Notes: generated by a model from the letters alone, not told the origin. A stretch of DNA of 64,000 bases from Zygnema cylindricum (GCA_037447655.1 JBBHKE010001856.1:507384-571383); one strand, 5' to 3'; shown: positions 21,037 to 40,322, counted from the stretch's first letter. Numbers and translations are program-made.

Positions 21037-21613
21037 TACCCTCTAGGGTGCCAATTTTCAATGGAACAGGGTATAAACAAGAGAACAAGATAACACCACG
21101 TAGGCAATGCACAACGGAATGATACTCACGATTCACTCGTAGCAACAGCAGGTTACACGGCAACAGAGTAAGAGTTGGAACTTTATTAATCGAGAAGAGA
21201 TTACAAGCTTGAGTGCTCGTTGCAAAAGGCTACTTCTAAGAGAGGCATCTTTGATCAGGCCTGCTGGAAGATTTATACTAGCTAGTTGCTAGTCAACACA
21301 GTGCTACACTTATGTACACGTGGAGCTTATCGATCAATCAATACTTATCCTGCAATATTATAGAACATCGCATATTAATCTTCAATCTGCTGCGTTGTAA
21401 TACTGCCCTGTTGCGCTGCTCTGCTGCTATACTAGATTGATATGCTGCGCTAGCGTGACATCGAAGTTGCGCTGCTCTGCCATCGCAATTGTAGCAGCCT
21501 TCTTACTTTTGCTAAAGCTGCTCCAATCTGTAACCATGTTACAGTGCCTTTCTTTAAGGTTGTAGCGTCCCGCTGAATGTTATTCACTTAGGGAAACTTG
21601 AGTTAACGGATTA
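21037..21613. other. Unassigned, LTR-like sequence
   Basis: No gene is visible. Words such as GCTGCGCTGCTCTGC on the plus strand are the complement of the AGCAGCGCAG repeats in the family 3 LTR, so part may be an eroded LTR in the opposite orientation. Confidence 0.35.
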
Positions 21614-22924
21614 TGTTGTTTTTGAAGATTTAGTTTCCTGCGTACGTGAAATTTGGTGCCCACGCGGCGTTTCATGCGTATATATTTTACATGATGTACT
21701 GTGGAGTTTTGAACAGATTTGCGGTTCGGAGGAGTTCGTTTACGAGTGAAATTAATGTGACGTAAGGAACAAGTTGAGTGGTGCGGAATGAGTTTGGAAA
21801 TGGACGGCGGATCGAGAAGCGATCCGATGTTAAATGTACGAAATGTTTAAAATGTACGCCGGCCGTATAGAACATAATGCGACATGCGGCATTTATTGCA
21901 ATGGACGTGATTTTGTTACGGAAAATATTTGGAAGGTACGGATTTATTTCGGCAGTGGTTTGAGTTACACGTGGAGGGCGGACGACGTCCGCCGATATTT
22001 TCAAGGGATCGCATTATTTTTTAATGACGTATTATTAGGTGGACCGTACATATTTGATGTCGGTTCACTACGTGGATTTATCTGCAAGTGACTAAGCGAG
22101 TTGTCGCTTATGACGCGTATATTGCGGACGCGTCAGTGAATATATTTGAAATAACATTGTATTGTCTTATGTGTATTATTAATTTAGTATTGATTATGAC
22201 ATTTTTATTTAGGTGATCATTTAGGGTTTCGGCAATTTAATTTGTGTGTGTGTGTAGTGTCGTACTTGCAGACAAGTGTACTCTTATGATTGGTCGACTC
22301 TCAGGTGTACAGTTACACTTAGGATTTTTGTCATAATAGGATTTTATGTTTTAGTGGAAGTTATGTTGGATATTTTGATAGTTAGTGATTTGTTGACAGC
22401 CCACAAGTGTATATATAGATTTGAGCTTCATTAGGAAAATCATCAATGCTTGTTAGAAAAGTAGGGACCAAAGATGTAGTATTTTAGGGTTGTCGATTAG
22501 GTCATGCACTTTGAATGATATATTGATTATTTGATTATACTTTTGTTTATGTGTGATGCATTTGTTTGATGTGTGATGCATTTGTTTGTTATTATTTATT
22601 TGTGTTATTTTATATATGTTTGATATGCATTGTTTATGCATTTGTCCTAGGGTTTGTTTATGTCGATTATTGCATCAAACCTTAGATGTTGTCATAGGGT
22701 TTATTTATGTTGATTATTCCATGAAACCCTAAATGTTGTTTGTTGCGTCTGTGTACGCATATGGAGGATGCATTTCAAATGATTGTTCATTGGCCTAGCT
22801 TTGCTTAACATTTTGTTTGATAGTTTGGGTGGCTTTTGCGGTCTATTTTAGACCAAAGAACAACAGATTATCTCGTAAGTTGCCTGTACGTACTCATCAA
22901 ATTCCGCACACAGAGTGTCGAATT
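21614..22924 (+). repeat. Copia family 5 LTR, truncated copy
   Basis: It begins TGTTGTTTTTGAAG and matches 28809-30060 in blocks: GGACGGCGGATCG...GCGATCCGATG, TACGCCGGCCGTA, GTAGTGTCGTACTTG, AAAGTAGGGACCAA and AGACCAAAGAACAACAG. It is cut at about 22880-22924 by the 5' LTR of copia family 4. Confidence 0.7.
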
Positions 22925-23744
22925 TGTTGGCTTTGGAAACCTTTAGTCCTCTTTAAATATCGTGTGTGAGAAAGAGATTCTAGACTTAGCCGGTTTTGTG
23001 TACAGACTAAGTCTACCTAGACAAGGTTTGGTGTGGTATGTAACTCCAAAGGGAGTTCACAGATTTGGTACACTCCATGTACACGTGTTAGTCCGTGGGA
23101 AAGTCAAGCTTGGTCGAGTTGGTTGATAAAGTACAAATTTACTTGAGGGACCAAATTTATACGTGGAGGTTCATCTTCGCTGATGAATGAATGTGCAGAC
23201 GGCGGACGGAGTTCGCCATCATTTTTGGAAGAGAAATATTGACCGAGCTGTCATTTCAGGAGACGTACTTTGACTGCGTATTTTAGTGGCGGCTAGGGTT
23301 AAGGATTGATGTAAATACTTGTACTGTTGACGACGGGGTTTAGTTTGATTAATGTTTAAGTGTACCGGCAGACCATCGTAATTGTAGTATGGTGTAGATC
23401 AACTGTAGGCTCACTTTGTATATATAGGACTTAGAATAATTCAGAGTTAGGAATTCCTTGTATGGAAAAACTGCAAAGCCATTTTTGGGAATTTTGAATT
23501 GTAAGATTATTATGATCTTTTGGCAAATTATTGTGAAATTCTGCATGTGGTTTTTTTGGTTTGTTTGCTTTGTTGTGGAAAATTTGCAGACCTAGTGTGT
23601 GTTTGGTGTGCTTGGGGCTTCATTGTGAAGTCGGTCATTTGTGGGTATTTGTGAGAGTTTCCTCTCTTGTATTTTGATTGTTTTTATGGCAACTGCTGCT
23701 ACTTCCTCTTCTTCTTCAGGGGCACCAGCTGCCTCAAACCAACA
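22925..23744 (+). repeat. Copia family 4 5' LTR
   Basis: Length 820 bp. It contains the gag ATG at 23686, 59 bp before its end. Its downstream third shares words with the family 5 LTR (GCAGACCTAGTGTGTGTTTG, TTCATTGTGAAG), so the two families are related. Confidence 0.85.
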
Positions 23745-26700
23745 GGTCACGGGCCCGCCCTCACGGATCCCGGTGTTTAATGGAGATAAATATAGGCATT
23801 GGGCTGATTTTACTAAATCTTACCTTAAGCAAGTAAAACTGTATGATGTGGTTTCCAGTGTTCTTCCGGATACGGACCCTGAATTTGAAAAGAAAAATGA
23901 GGATGCATTACATGTTCTCAAATTTATTTTGTCGGAAGACTTAAATATGACATACATCCATATCACTACGGCTTTTGAATTAGGGAAGAGTTTGAGAGAA
24001 TCTCATGTCATAGCTACTGAGCAATATGAGGTTATAACTGCTGGAATAATTTGGAATTATAAATATACATGGGGTGATATAAAATCATACTTTAGTGGTT
24101 TGAAACTCCTATTGTCGGAAAATGCATGCTCCGGGGGAGTTTTCCTCCCTATCATCAAGCAATGATTTTAATGAAAGGGCTTCCAACTGAATATAAAGGA
24201 GCATAAGAACAGTTAAAGAGGCTAGAGAAGAGTAAATGGAATATAGCTGTAGCCGAAGCTTACATTTTAGAGGAGGAGGGAAATCACATAGCATTGAATG
24301 GAAGACATGCAGCAGTAGCTTACAATGCTCAGACATATAGGCCGGCTGGATTTTTAGGAAATAGGAATTTTACTCCTAATCCGAATTATAAGCAATATGA
24401 TAGATGTGTCTATTGTTTTGGTCAAGGTCATGTTTTCCGGCTCTGTACGGCATTTATAAAAGCATGTGAAGAAGGAATTTATCGTGCGGGGTGGAAGGTG
24501 CGATCGGAGGATTGATCACCAAAATTTTCGGCATCAAAACTGCCGGTTAAAAATGCGGCTTTCTTTGCAATCGACGAGATGGAACAAGATAATCCGGCGG
24601 GAGAAAAGGACGATGTGGTCAGATTTCTGCAATCGGATGACGATGAATTCTTTGCTCTTGCGAAAGATCTCATGGAAGGATCTCAAGAGAACGGGTGGAT
24701 TATGGATTCCGGGTGCTCTTCCCACATGTGCGGCAACCGGTCTTACTTCAAAACCCTCACTCCAATTCCCACTCGTTGGATTTATTACGCGGATGATAGC
24801 GGTGTGGAGGCTACGGCGAAGGGAAGCGTGGAGTTAGCATGTGACATCAATGGTCAGATTGTAAAGAGAACCTTATTTGATGTTCACTATATCCCAAAAT
24901 TTAAGAAAAAATTGTTTTCCACTTCGGTGGCTGAAATGAAAGGATTTGAAATTTTGCAAAAGAATGGGAAAAAGGTAGTTAGCAAAGATAGGAGAGTAGC
25001 CTTGGTAGGAACTAAAGGCCCAAACTTGTTATACCGGATGGACTTGGCTAATGAAATTGACTTTGCATACTCCAGTGTCCTTCCGGAAAATGGTTTGTGG
25101 CATAAGAGGCTCGGTCATGTTCATCATGAAAGGCTTGATAAAATGGTAAAGAAAAATATGATAGATGGTGTCAAATTAGGACAAAAAGATTCTCATGTAT
25201 GTGATGGTTGTGCTTTGGGCAAGCTTCACAAGCTGCCCCTACCTCAGATAACGGATAACCGGGCCACGGATTTGCTGGAAGTAATTCATTCGGATGTGTG
25301 GGGACCGTCAAAAGTTCCTTCCCTTAGTGGCAGCCGGTTTTTGGTTACTTTTACAGATGATTTCTCCCAATACAGCAAAGTCTACTTTATGAAGGAGAAG
25401 AGTGAAGTGTTTACTCACTTCAGGCACTTTCGGCTTTGGGCGGAAATACTTCACGGGAAGCCGATTCTCTCCCTTCGGTCGACAACGGAGGAGAATATAT
25501 TTCTAATATATATTCAGATTATTTAAAAGAAAATGGCATCTCTCGTCAATTTACGGTTCCCTTTACTCCGGAGCAAAACGGAGTATCGAAAAGACATAAC
25601 CGAACTTTAACGGAAAGTGCAAAATCTATGATGTTAGATAAAGGGATAGATTTTAAATTTTGGGGTGAAGCTTTCTCTTGTGCATCTTATATTAGGAATA
25701 GAATAGAAACTAGAGCCGTAAAAGATAAAACACCCTATGAAGTGTGGACCGGAAGGAAACCCAATGTGAGTCACTTCCGGGTTTTTGGTAGCAAATGCTT
25801 TATTTTAGATAATCTTCCTATTTCTAAGCTTCATCCGAAATCGGTTCTCGGAATTTTTATGGGATATGATGATGATTTCGTAGGCTATAGAGTATACAAT
25901 ATGGATAGAAAAACTCTTCAGGTTGCTAGAAATATTCAAGTTAAGGAAGAAAGTCACTCGGTTGATGTCTTTGGCATGACATATTCTGAGAAAAATGCCA
26001 AAATTCAAGAATATGTAATTTTTGAAAATGTTCCTCTTCAATCTGGGATAAGTTCTTCCTCATCTGTCAGAGGAGAATCATCTCCTATTCATACTCCAAC
26101 AATTCCGGTGGTTCAACCGGTAGTACCTACTCGTCCTCCTCCTCCTCCACCTCCTCCTCCTCCTCCTCGGCGGACACGATTGGCTCCAACAGTTCCAACC
26201 TCAGATTTTCCGGGGGGAAGAAGGCAAAGCAGCAGGCTGCGAAGCTGCGAGGCTGCGAAGTGAACAGGTGGAGCATGCTCTATTTTATGCCACCACGATG
26301 GAGCCGGTCACCATACAAGAAGATGTTTCAGCCCCGGAGAAGGATCAATGGATTTCCGCGGTGAATGACGAAATGCAATCGATAATGGAGGCTCAAACTT
26401 GGGAGCTTGTGGAGCTTCCACCGGATCGAAAAGCCATCGGGTGTAAGTGGGTTTTTAAAGTGAAGCTGAATCCGGATAATTCAATTGAAAGGTATAAGGC
26501 TAGGCTTGTTGCAAAAGGCTATAGTCAAAAGGAGGGAATTGACTATGAAGAGACTTTCTCACCGGTTGTCCGATTTCCAACTATTAGAATTTTGTTGTCT
26601 TTAGCAGGCATTGAGAATATGGAATTACATCAAATGGATGTTAAGACGGCTTTTCTGCATGGAGATTTAGAGGAAGTGATTTATATGAAGCAACCTGAAA

Positions 26701-27878
26701 TGTATGCAGAGACCGGAAAAGAAAATCTGGTGTGTAAGCTGTTGAAATCCTTGTACAGACTGAAGCAGGCTCCACATCAATGGAATCTGAAACTAGATGA
26801 GTTTCTAACTAGTCTCGGCTTTGTGAGGATTAGCTCATATCACTCAGTCTATGTGATGGAAGAGGAAGATGGGATTATTTACATTGCGGTGTATGTAGAT
26901 AATTTGCTGCTATTGAGTAAGTCATTAAATGAGATTAACAAAATAAAGGCAGCCTTGAATACAAGATTTGAGATGAAAGATTTAGGAGAGGCAACGTATA
27001 TTCTCGGGATTCAAGTAGAAAAGGATAGAGATAGGAGAATAATCTATCTAGCACAATGGGAAGCGATTGGGAATGTGCTTGATAACTTTGGCATGGCAGA
27101 GGCAAAGGGAAGTGCCGTTCCCATGGAATTTAAGCAAAAGGTGCAAGGCATGGAGACCGATGGAGGAGTCATTTTTGATGACACCTTGGAATCAGAGGAG
27201 GCACACTTTATGGCCACCATTCCATTCCGACAGATTGCCGGCAGCCTAATCTACTTAATGAACTGTACGAGGCCAAACATTGCGGCAGCAGTTGGTGTTT
27301 TAAGCTGGAGTTTATAGAATCCGAGGAGATCGGATTAAGAGTCAGCAAAAAGGGTTCTTCGGTATCTTGCAGTGACACGGAATCTACAACTTGCTCTCGG
27401 TGGAGATGAAGTCAACATTCAGACTAGGAGCGATGCGAGTTATAGAGATATGCCAAGCTGCCGTTCCACCACCGGATTCATTCTGAAGATTGGAAATGGA
27501 ACATGCTGCTAGAGCACCAAGCTTCAGAAGGTCACAACTCGGTCTACAATAGAGGATTAATATATAGCGGCAAGTTCAGCTGTGAAGGAGTTACTCTGGG
27601 TAAAGTCTCTTCTTCAAGAGCTTCATTTCATGCAATTTGGACCTCAAATAGTGTGGTGTGACAACCAAGCATCTATAGCAATTGCATCTAACTCGAGTCA
27701 TCACTTCAATAGCAAACACATTGATATCAAGCTGCATTTTGTGAAAGAGAAGGTGATGAACAAAATATTAAAACTCAGTTATCTCTCGGATGAGAAGATG
27801 GTAGCAGATATGATGACTAGGCATTTAGCGGCACCTAAATTGAAGTTTTGTAGAGAGGAATGTGGACTTAGTGGATGA
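23686..27878 (+). pseudogene. Copia Gag-Pol polyprotein relic (family 4)
   Basis: The ATG at 23686 opens a Ser/Ala-rich leader, then NQQVTGPPSRIPVFNG. Gag is shifted near 24150; the knuckle is CVYCFGQGHVFRLC. After another shift, protease reads WIMDSGCSSHMC, then LWHKRLGHVHHERL and CDGCALGK, the integrase core (IHSDVWGPSKVP, VDNGGEY, EQNGVSKRHNRTL) and the copia C-terminal SKCFILDNLP. A shift lies near 25480. A run of about 12 prolines (26140-26170) precedes a further shift into RT from 26268 (CKWVFKVKLN, KARLVAKGY, MDVKTAFLHGDLEE). The RT active site reads YVDN (26892-26903) instead of YVDD. RNase H is broken by stops from 27317 but ends intact (DNQASIAIASN, MVADMMTRHLAAPK). Five or more lesions make it inactive. 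Confidence 0.9.
23745..23757 (+). other. Anticodon-type primer-binding site, mutated
   Basis: GGTCACGGGCCCG follows CAACA. It differs from GGTTATGGGCCCA at two central positions and at the last base. The two central changes turn VMGP into VTGP, which suggests decay of this copy. Confidence 0.65.
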
Positions 27879-27901
27879 GAGAGTCTAAAGGTTTAGTGGA
27901 G

Positions 27902-28716
27902 TGTTGTTTTCGAAACCTTTGGTCCTCTCTATATCTCGTGTGTGACAAAGAGATTTCAGACTTGGTCATTTTGTGTACAGGTTGTTGTAGATCGGATTTA
28001 GCGTCGTATGTAACTCCGAAGGGAGTACACAGATTGAGTACACTCCAGGCACACGTGTCGATCGGTGAGGAATTCAAGATTGTTTGATCTGGATGACGAA
28101 GTACAGTTTTATTTGGTGACCGAATTCACACGTGGAGGTTCATCTTCGGTGATGAAAGAATACAAGGACGGCGGACGGAGTCCGCCTTCATTTTTGGAAG
28201 AGAAATATTGACTGGGACGTCATTTCATCTGACAAACTTTGACGGCGAACTATCTCATTTTAGCGGCTGCTAGTTTTAGGTTTGATGTATATAATTGTGT
28301 ATTGTCGACGGCGCGTTTTTGTTTCGACTAGGTTTATGTGTACCGCCCAACCACGGTACTTATAGTACGGTGTAGTTCAGCTGTAGGCTCACTTGTATAT
28401 GTTGGACTTAGAATATTTTGGAGTTAGGCATTCCTTCTATGAAAACTGCGAAGCAGTTTTTGGGGGTTTTTAAATTGCAAGATCATTGTGATCTTTTGGC
28501 AGGTTCTTGTGAAATTCTGCATGTGGTTTCTTTGTGGTATTATCTATATTGTAGCAAATTTGCACTCCTAGAGTGTGTCTAGTTTTTTGGGGGCTTCATT
28601 GTGAAGTCGGTCTTTTGTGGGTTTTTGTGAGTGTTTCCTCTTTGTATTTTGAATACTATGGCAACTGTTGGTGCTTCTTCTTCTTCCTCTGGGGCACTGG
28701 TTGCCTCAAGTCAACA
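27902..28716 (+). repeat. Copia family 4 3' LTR
   Basis: Length 815 bp. It begins directly after the polypurine tract and ends GTCAACA, then flank. It contains ATG GCA ACT (28661) in the same place as the 5' LTR, proving that the gag start belongs to the LTR. Confidence 0.85.
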
Positions 28717-28808
28717 CACCTGTCTAAAATAGAATCTCTCTAACGTCGCGTCCTTTTACATAAATGCAACCTGTCACATTATGTTCTGTCACTAAATTTT
28801 CAGGGGAG

Positions 28809-30652
28809 TGTTGTTTTGAAAAGTTAGTTTCGTGTGTTCGCGATGTTTTGTGCATACTGACGCGATTTTAATGCGTAAGTAATAATTGGATGTAATGTGG
28901 TGGTTCAAATGGACTTGCAGATTGGGGGAGTAAATGTTCAAGAAAATTAAAGGGACGTGAAGGATTAAATGAGTGGCGATGATTAGGTTGAGAAATGGAC
29001 GGCAGATCGCGAAGCGATCCGATGTGAAATATTCGATATGATTGAAATTGTACGCCGGCCGTACGAAACATAATGTGACAGGTACATTAATGAAAAAGGG
29101 ACGCCGCCGGTAGGGCGCATCTATTTTGGACAGGTGTACCTTATTTGCGACGGGCGGCATTTATGACAAAATGACGTGTACATTACATATGACAAGCCGC
29201 GTTCATTGAAATGGAAGCGGTTTCCGTACGAAAAGGAATTTGGATAGTACGGTGTCATCTCGGAAAATAGATTGTGTTAGATTTGATGGCGGAAGGCGTC
29301 TGCCCCTATTTTATAAAGGTTTTTATTTTTGTGATGTATTATTAAGTGATTTTGGATTTCGACAGTTTAATCAGTGTGTGTGTGTAGTGTCGTACTTGTA
29401 GACAAGTTTACGCTTATGATTGTTTCACTCTCAAGTGTACGCTTAAGATCAAATTACTCTTAGTACTAGTTTATTACGCTTAAATAGGATTTAGTGACAG
29501 TTACGTGATTGACTGACATCTTATAAGTTTATATACAACTATGAGCTTTGTTTGCGACATATCAATGCTTAGCGCGAAAAGTAGGGACCAACGATGTAGT
29601 CTTTTAGGGTTGCCCAATAGGTCATGCACTTAAGTGATACATTTAATTATGTGATTATACATTTTGTTATATGGGATGGCATTCATTTATTATTATTTAT
29701 ATATGTTAATTTTATGTTTGTTGGTCATGCATTGTGCATGTATTTGTTTTGTTGTTTAATGCATATGTGTATGCATTTTTCCTAAGGTGTCCTAGGTTTT
29801 CCGCAGATTTGCAAACCTATTGTGTGTTTGGTCTGTGTGAAATGGTCGCAGGTTTGCAGACCTATGGTGTGTCTGATCTGTGTTTTTGGGAGACCTATAG
29901 TGTGTGTGATGGGGATTTTTCTATTAATGCATCTGGGAATGCATTCATTTATTTTGAGGGCATTCATTTCAAAGGATTGTTCATTGGACTAGATTTGCTT
30001 AGCTTTACGGTTGATAGTTTGGGTCGCTTCCGAGGTCTTTTGTAGACCAAAAAACAACAGTTATTAGTGTAGATCTACTCATTCTGACATACCTCGAAGT
30101 ATTGGGGTATACTCACATTAATAGAGGTAGCTGGTAGATTTTGTACGGCTGGTATGCCTCTGTACATTTAGTAGTGGCTCTAGCGTATATTTGTTGGATT
30201 TAGTCATTTTTGGACTTAGGAACTTTCTGTACCAAATCTGTTTTTGGTCATTATTGGTAATTTCATATGAGGATTGCTCTCAGATCTGTCGGCAAAATTA
30301 TCTGAAATTTTGCATGTGTGTTTCTCCTTGTACTTTTAATGTTGTCACAGATTTTCAGGTCTAGTGTGTGCCTGGTCTGTGCTTTACCTCATTGTGAAGC
30401 TGGTCTGATTTATTAAAGTTCTGGCATACTGTTTTCCTCCAACTTTGACTAGATGATGTGATAATTCTGTTTTGTATTTTTATATGAAAATTTGTGGGAA
30501 TGCCTATTGACCTAGAAAACATCTGTTTTTGAAGTTTCAGCTTGTTTTGTTAATTCTTTAGAATTCTGAGTGGATTCAAAGTAGGTTGTTTTTGGGGTAG
30601 TCTGTGGTGCTTCCGAGGGTAAATCCATGGCTGGAAATGGCTATGGACAACA
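28809..30652 (+). repeat. Copia family 5 LTR
   Basis: A long LTR of 1844 bp runs from TGTTGTTTTG to GACAACA and contains the gag ATG at 30627. A polypurine-like CAGGGGAG precedes its start, as expected for a 3' LTR, yet gag follows it. This could be a tandem arrangement or coincidence. The 92-bp spacer between 28717 and 28808 holds nothing recognisable. Confidence 0.7.
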
Positions 30653-31510
30653 GGTTATGGGCCCACGCCCATGGATACCCATATTGGATGAATCAATCTT
30701 ACCCATATTTGAAGGATCTAAATATTGCTATTGGAGGAGTATTATGAAGGGCTACTTCAAGTTGAGGAAGCTAATGGATGTGGTGGATGGGACATGTGCT
30801 GAATTTTTCATTGGATGGGAGGAGAAGAACGATGAGTGTTTGCTGATTATCAAGCTATCCTTGACCATTGAACTTGTAATGACTTACCTTAATTTGATAA
30901 GTGCAACTGAATTATGGAAGTGCTTAGAACGTGGATATCAAAAGACTTCTGTGTATCACTAAATGAGTAATGTTACAAAAATAGTTGAATACAAGTATGA
31001 TGGAGGTAGTATGTTGAATTATTGTATTGGGATACAAATATTGTTTGTAGAAAATGATATTGCAAGAGGAAACTTTACAAATGCTCAAAAGGCTCTCTTG
31101 TTAATGAAAGGATTACCTAAGGAATATAGGTGTGCATTAGAAAGGTTAAAACAAGTTGATTAAAAGGATTGGAACTTAACTATAGCAATCGGGTATGATT
31201 TAGAGAAAGAGGCTGATAAAAAGGCTCTAATGAATAGGGAGAATTTTCAAGGTGTCAGATCATAGTTCCAAAAAAATAAAAAAGGTTGTAAGTCAAAAAA
31301 TTGTTTTTACTATAATGATTTAGGGCATACCTTTAGGGTACGTCCGCTATATGAAAATGCATGTGTCACAGGAACTTTCAGAAAAGGATGGGATGACAAT
31401 CGAGTTCGACCCCCTACACGAAGGGTTACACTTCCCGTCGACGAATTTGTATACTTGACGATTGTTGTTTTTCGAGATATGGAACATGAGGAAGGAAAGG
31501 AAAATTTGTT
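30627..31510 (+). pseudogene. Copia gag relic (family 5)
   Basis: The ATG at 30627 opens MAGNGYGQQVMGP. The copia gag signature follows: YCYWRSIMKGYFKLRKLMDVVDG, then after a stop at about 30961 IVEYKYDGGSMLNYC and LLMKGLPKEYRCALERLKQ. A stop lies near 31161. A knuckle-like CFYYNDLGHTFRVR has lost two cysteines (positions 2 and 4). No protease, integrase or RT is seen. The sequence continues as a charged non-pol ORF. Confidence 0.75.
30653..30665 (+). other. Anticodon-type primer-binding site
   Basis: GGTTATGGGCCCA, with a further C, follows CAACA. It is a perfect complement to GTGGGCCCATAACC of plant initiator-Met tRNA and encodes VMGP. Confidence 0.85.
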
Positions 31511-31525
31511 GTCACCGAAAATGGA

Positions 31526-31834
31526 GTGGACAAAAAGGTGACAGAAAAGGATTTACTTTCTGTCAATTTTTCCAGCGACAGATCGGTGAGTAAGAAAGAT
31601 TTGCAAGAGGAAGAGGTTATTGACTTAAAAATAGTAGGAGGAAGTGAAGGTGACTTGGAAGTGGAAACTGAAAATAATTTGCATAAGGAGATTAAGGCAC
31701 TCAGAGAAGGAGAGAGGAAAAGTGTTCAGAAAATTGGAGTAAGGGAAGAAGTTTATAATATGGGAAAAGAAAATAAAATTGTGAAAATTGAGAAAATACC
31801 AAAATTCAATAAAGAAAACGAAAAAAAGAAGTAG
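31526..31834 (+). CDS. Short Lys/Glu-rich ORF after family 5 gag
   Basis: The 102-codon ORF MDKKVTEKDLLSVN... is rich in Lys and Glu with no recognised domain. It follows the gag relic in the place where protease and integrase should be. It may be a decayed or captured segment of the element, or chance in A-rich DNA. I do not recognise it. Confidence 0.2.
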   Translation: MDKKVTEKDLLSVNFSSDRSVSKKDLQEEEVIDLKIVGGSEGDLEVETENNLHKEIKALREGERKSVQKIGVREEVYNMGKENKIVKIEKIPKFNKENEKKK

Positions 31835-32299
31835 AATTCAAAGGATCAGCCGTAGAAGAAAACAGTTGCAGAAAGTGGTCAAAAGAATACGGCATGAAAA
31901 GTGATTTTATGGAGGTGATTACCATTAACATTCACTAATATTCATGTGAGGTGTTATGTTGTTCCATGACGCGTCAATCTGCCCCTTGTCAATCGCACTA
32001 AATTCATTAAGTACGCACTAAATGCATTGAATACGCACTAAACGCTGAACATTAAAAAGGTGTTTAATGTTAGGATTATCAATGTTCGAATCTACGTTTA
32101 CGTAATGTTGGTTCGTAGTTAGTGTGGTATAGATTTAGTCGCGATTGTTTTGGTCGTGCGTCGGTTCGCGTATTATGGTTTGTTTCGTTTCGTTTGATGT
32201 AGTATTTTGTGCGTGTACTTTTCACACGTACACGATTTGATTAGTTTTTATTCTAGTGTCGTACTTCGAGAAGTTTCGTTTCGCGTGACCTACGTCTAG
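31835..32299. other. Unassigned spacer
   Basis: No gene is visible. A short repeat (ACGCACTAAATGCATTGA) occurs near 32010-32045. No 3' LTR for the family 5 element is seen. Confidence 0.4.
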
Positions 32300-32486
32300 T
32301 ACACCGCCAATCGCTATTAGAGTCAAGGATTAAACAGCGTCAAAAAAAGTTAGCGTTATTGATTCGATACGTGGCAGATTATGGTCCACGTACTTAAATA
32401 GCGCTATTAATTGTATTTCAGGTTATATTTTTTGAAAAAAGGGCACCGAATTGGCGTTATATACTCTAATAACGATTGACGGTGTA
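32300..32486. mobile_element. MITE, copy B (complete, 187 bp)
   Basis: It runs from TACACCGCCAATCGCTATTA to the inverted complement ending ATTGACGGTGTA, with apparent TA target duplications included. The inner inverted repeats extend to AGAGT/ACTCT, giving near-perfect termini of 24 bp. It is the most compact family member here and is non-coding. Confidence 0.85.
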
Positions 32487-32947
32487 GTTTCGTTTCGCGA
32501 AAGTTAATTTTGTCGTATAGGACTTTGTCAGTTTTGTTTCTAGTAGTTTCATTTTTCGTTTTGTACCACATTTACGTCTAAGTACATTTAGACACTTCTA
32601 GAGTTAGTGTTCTAGATTGTTTCCACGACTTAGTTTAAAAGCCATCGTGTGAGTTAGAAGTAATAATAAGGAATCAATCAAGAGTCAATTAAGGAGGAAT
32701 GAATTAAGAGAAGTGTACTGTTTAAGGATTGAGTTAATATGAGTTTATGTTACTGAGTATTCAATTTCTCTCTATCTTGGATTATGCGCTTTCGATGTGT
32801 TGTAATGTTTGATTTCATTTTAATGTCGCTTCCGCATTGAGACATAAAAGTATTTGTGAGCGCATTCCGATTGACTCTTATTCCTATCATTTAAGAACTC
32901 TAACCGTCTAACGCTCTCTGTGGGCTGATGTAGATTCTGTGTTGCAG

Positions 32948-39304
<6,357 letters not shown>

Positions 39305-40322
39305 TAAATTGTTTTATTATTCTTATTTTCCAGTATTGGAATCCTCAAATGGCTCATGGTTTACAACATGAACTTGTTGGGTTTCTCATTTTTTTTCCTG
39401 CTTTGCTAGTATTTGAGCTAAATTAAGCGATCCATTTTCACGTGTTATTTTTTGTTGGTCATATTTTTCTTGTTGGTCATATTTTCCCTAATTATGTGAA
39501 ACAACACTCTTTCAATTACGTCTAATTACGAGGACCTGATTCAATAATCCATTTATGGCTTGACCTTTATTTGTTGACATCGCTCTCATATTAGTCTCCC
39601 ACACTTTTTCTCACTTAAAACTAAATTCTTCTTTAGTCCTCCGAAACAAAAACTTAATCCGGTAGCATACACGATACCAAACACATGTTCTCCTGACAAC
39701 GTTACCATCGACAACCACTTTTCAAGACCGAACTTGTGCGTTGGACTGGAAGAACGTTTTCCACGCAACACTATGATTCAAATTAAACCAAACGGTGTAA
39801 AGTGCAAAAGTGAACGTACCAAAAAATTAGAGGTATGCGCGCTGACCAAAGTACTAAACTTCTTTGAATACATAACGATTTGTCGAAGGTCGATTCAACA
39901 ATGCAATCTAACCGTCTATTGTGCCATTTGTGACCGATTATGAAAAGCACAATGTGAATTGTTGTTAGGGTAAATAAATTAAGTAAAGAAACAAATGGTG
40001 TTATTGAACCTATTTCTAGTTCAAGGGCCTACGCCAACAAAGCTCAACGCTAATTTATACTGTAACACTAATTTGGGAACACATTCCCCTATTGTAGCCA
40101 ATAAAGCCGAGTTCACATAGTTGACATTTTGACATGTGAAAACAAATTCATGTGGTTTCCCCCTGTCTGTATTACTAAATCTGAGTTTTTTTCTTGTCGA
40201 CACACTCACTTTCCTGTGTCGATGTCGTTATTTGACACTTTTTCTATACGTTTGTACAAAAAAAATAGGCACTTTTAGTACAAGTTGGAACATTTTGTAC
40301 TCTACACAATTTAAAGTAGTCC
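39305..40322. other. Sequence 3' of the subtilase gene
   Basis: No gene is visible. A block at about 40075-40340 is a diverged copy of 34075-34330 (shared ACATTCCC..., TTCACA.AGT, ACATGTGA.AACA). This is a dispersed repeat of unknown type that in both places lies next to a MITE-like end. Confidence 0.45.

Larger units (their letters stand above)
22925..28716 (+). mobile_element. Copia family 4: nearly full-length, decayed
   Basis: The 5' LTR (22925-23744) and 3' LTR (27902-28716) both start TGTTG and end CAACA. Between them lie primer site, gag, protease, integrase, RT and RNase H in copia order, and GGTTTAGTGGAG as polypurine tract. The flanks GAATT and CACCT do not form a target duplication, so one end may have recombined. 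LTR-LTR divergence is high (dozens of differences by eye), so the insertion is old. Confidence 0.9.
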
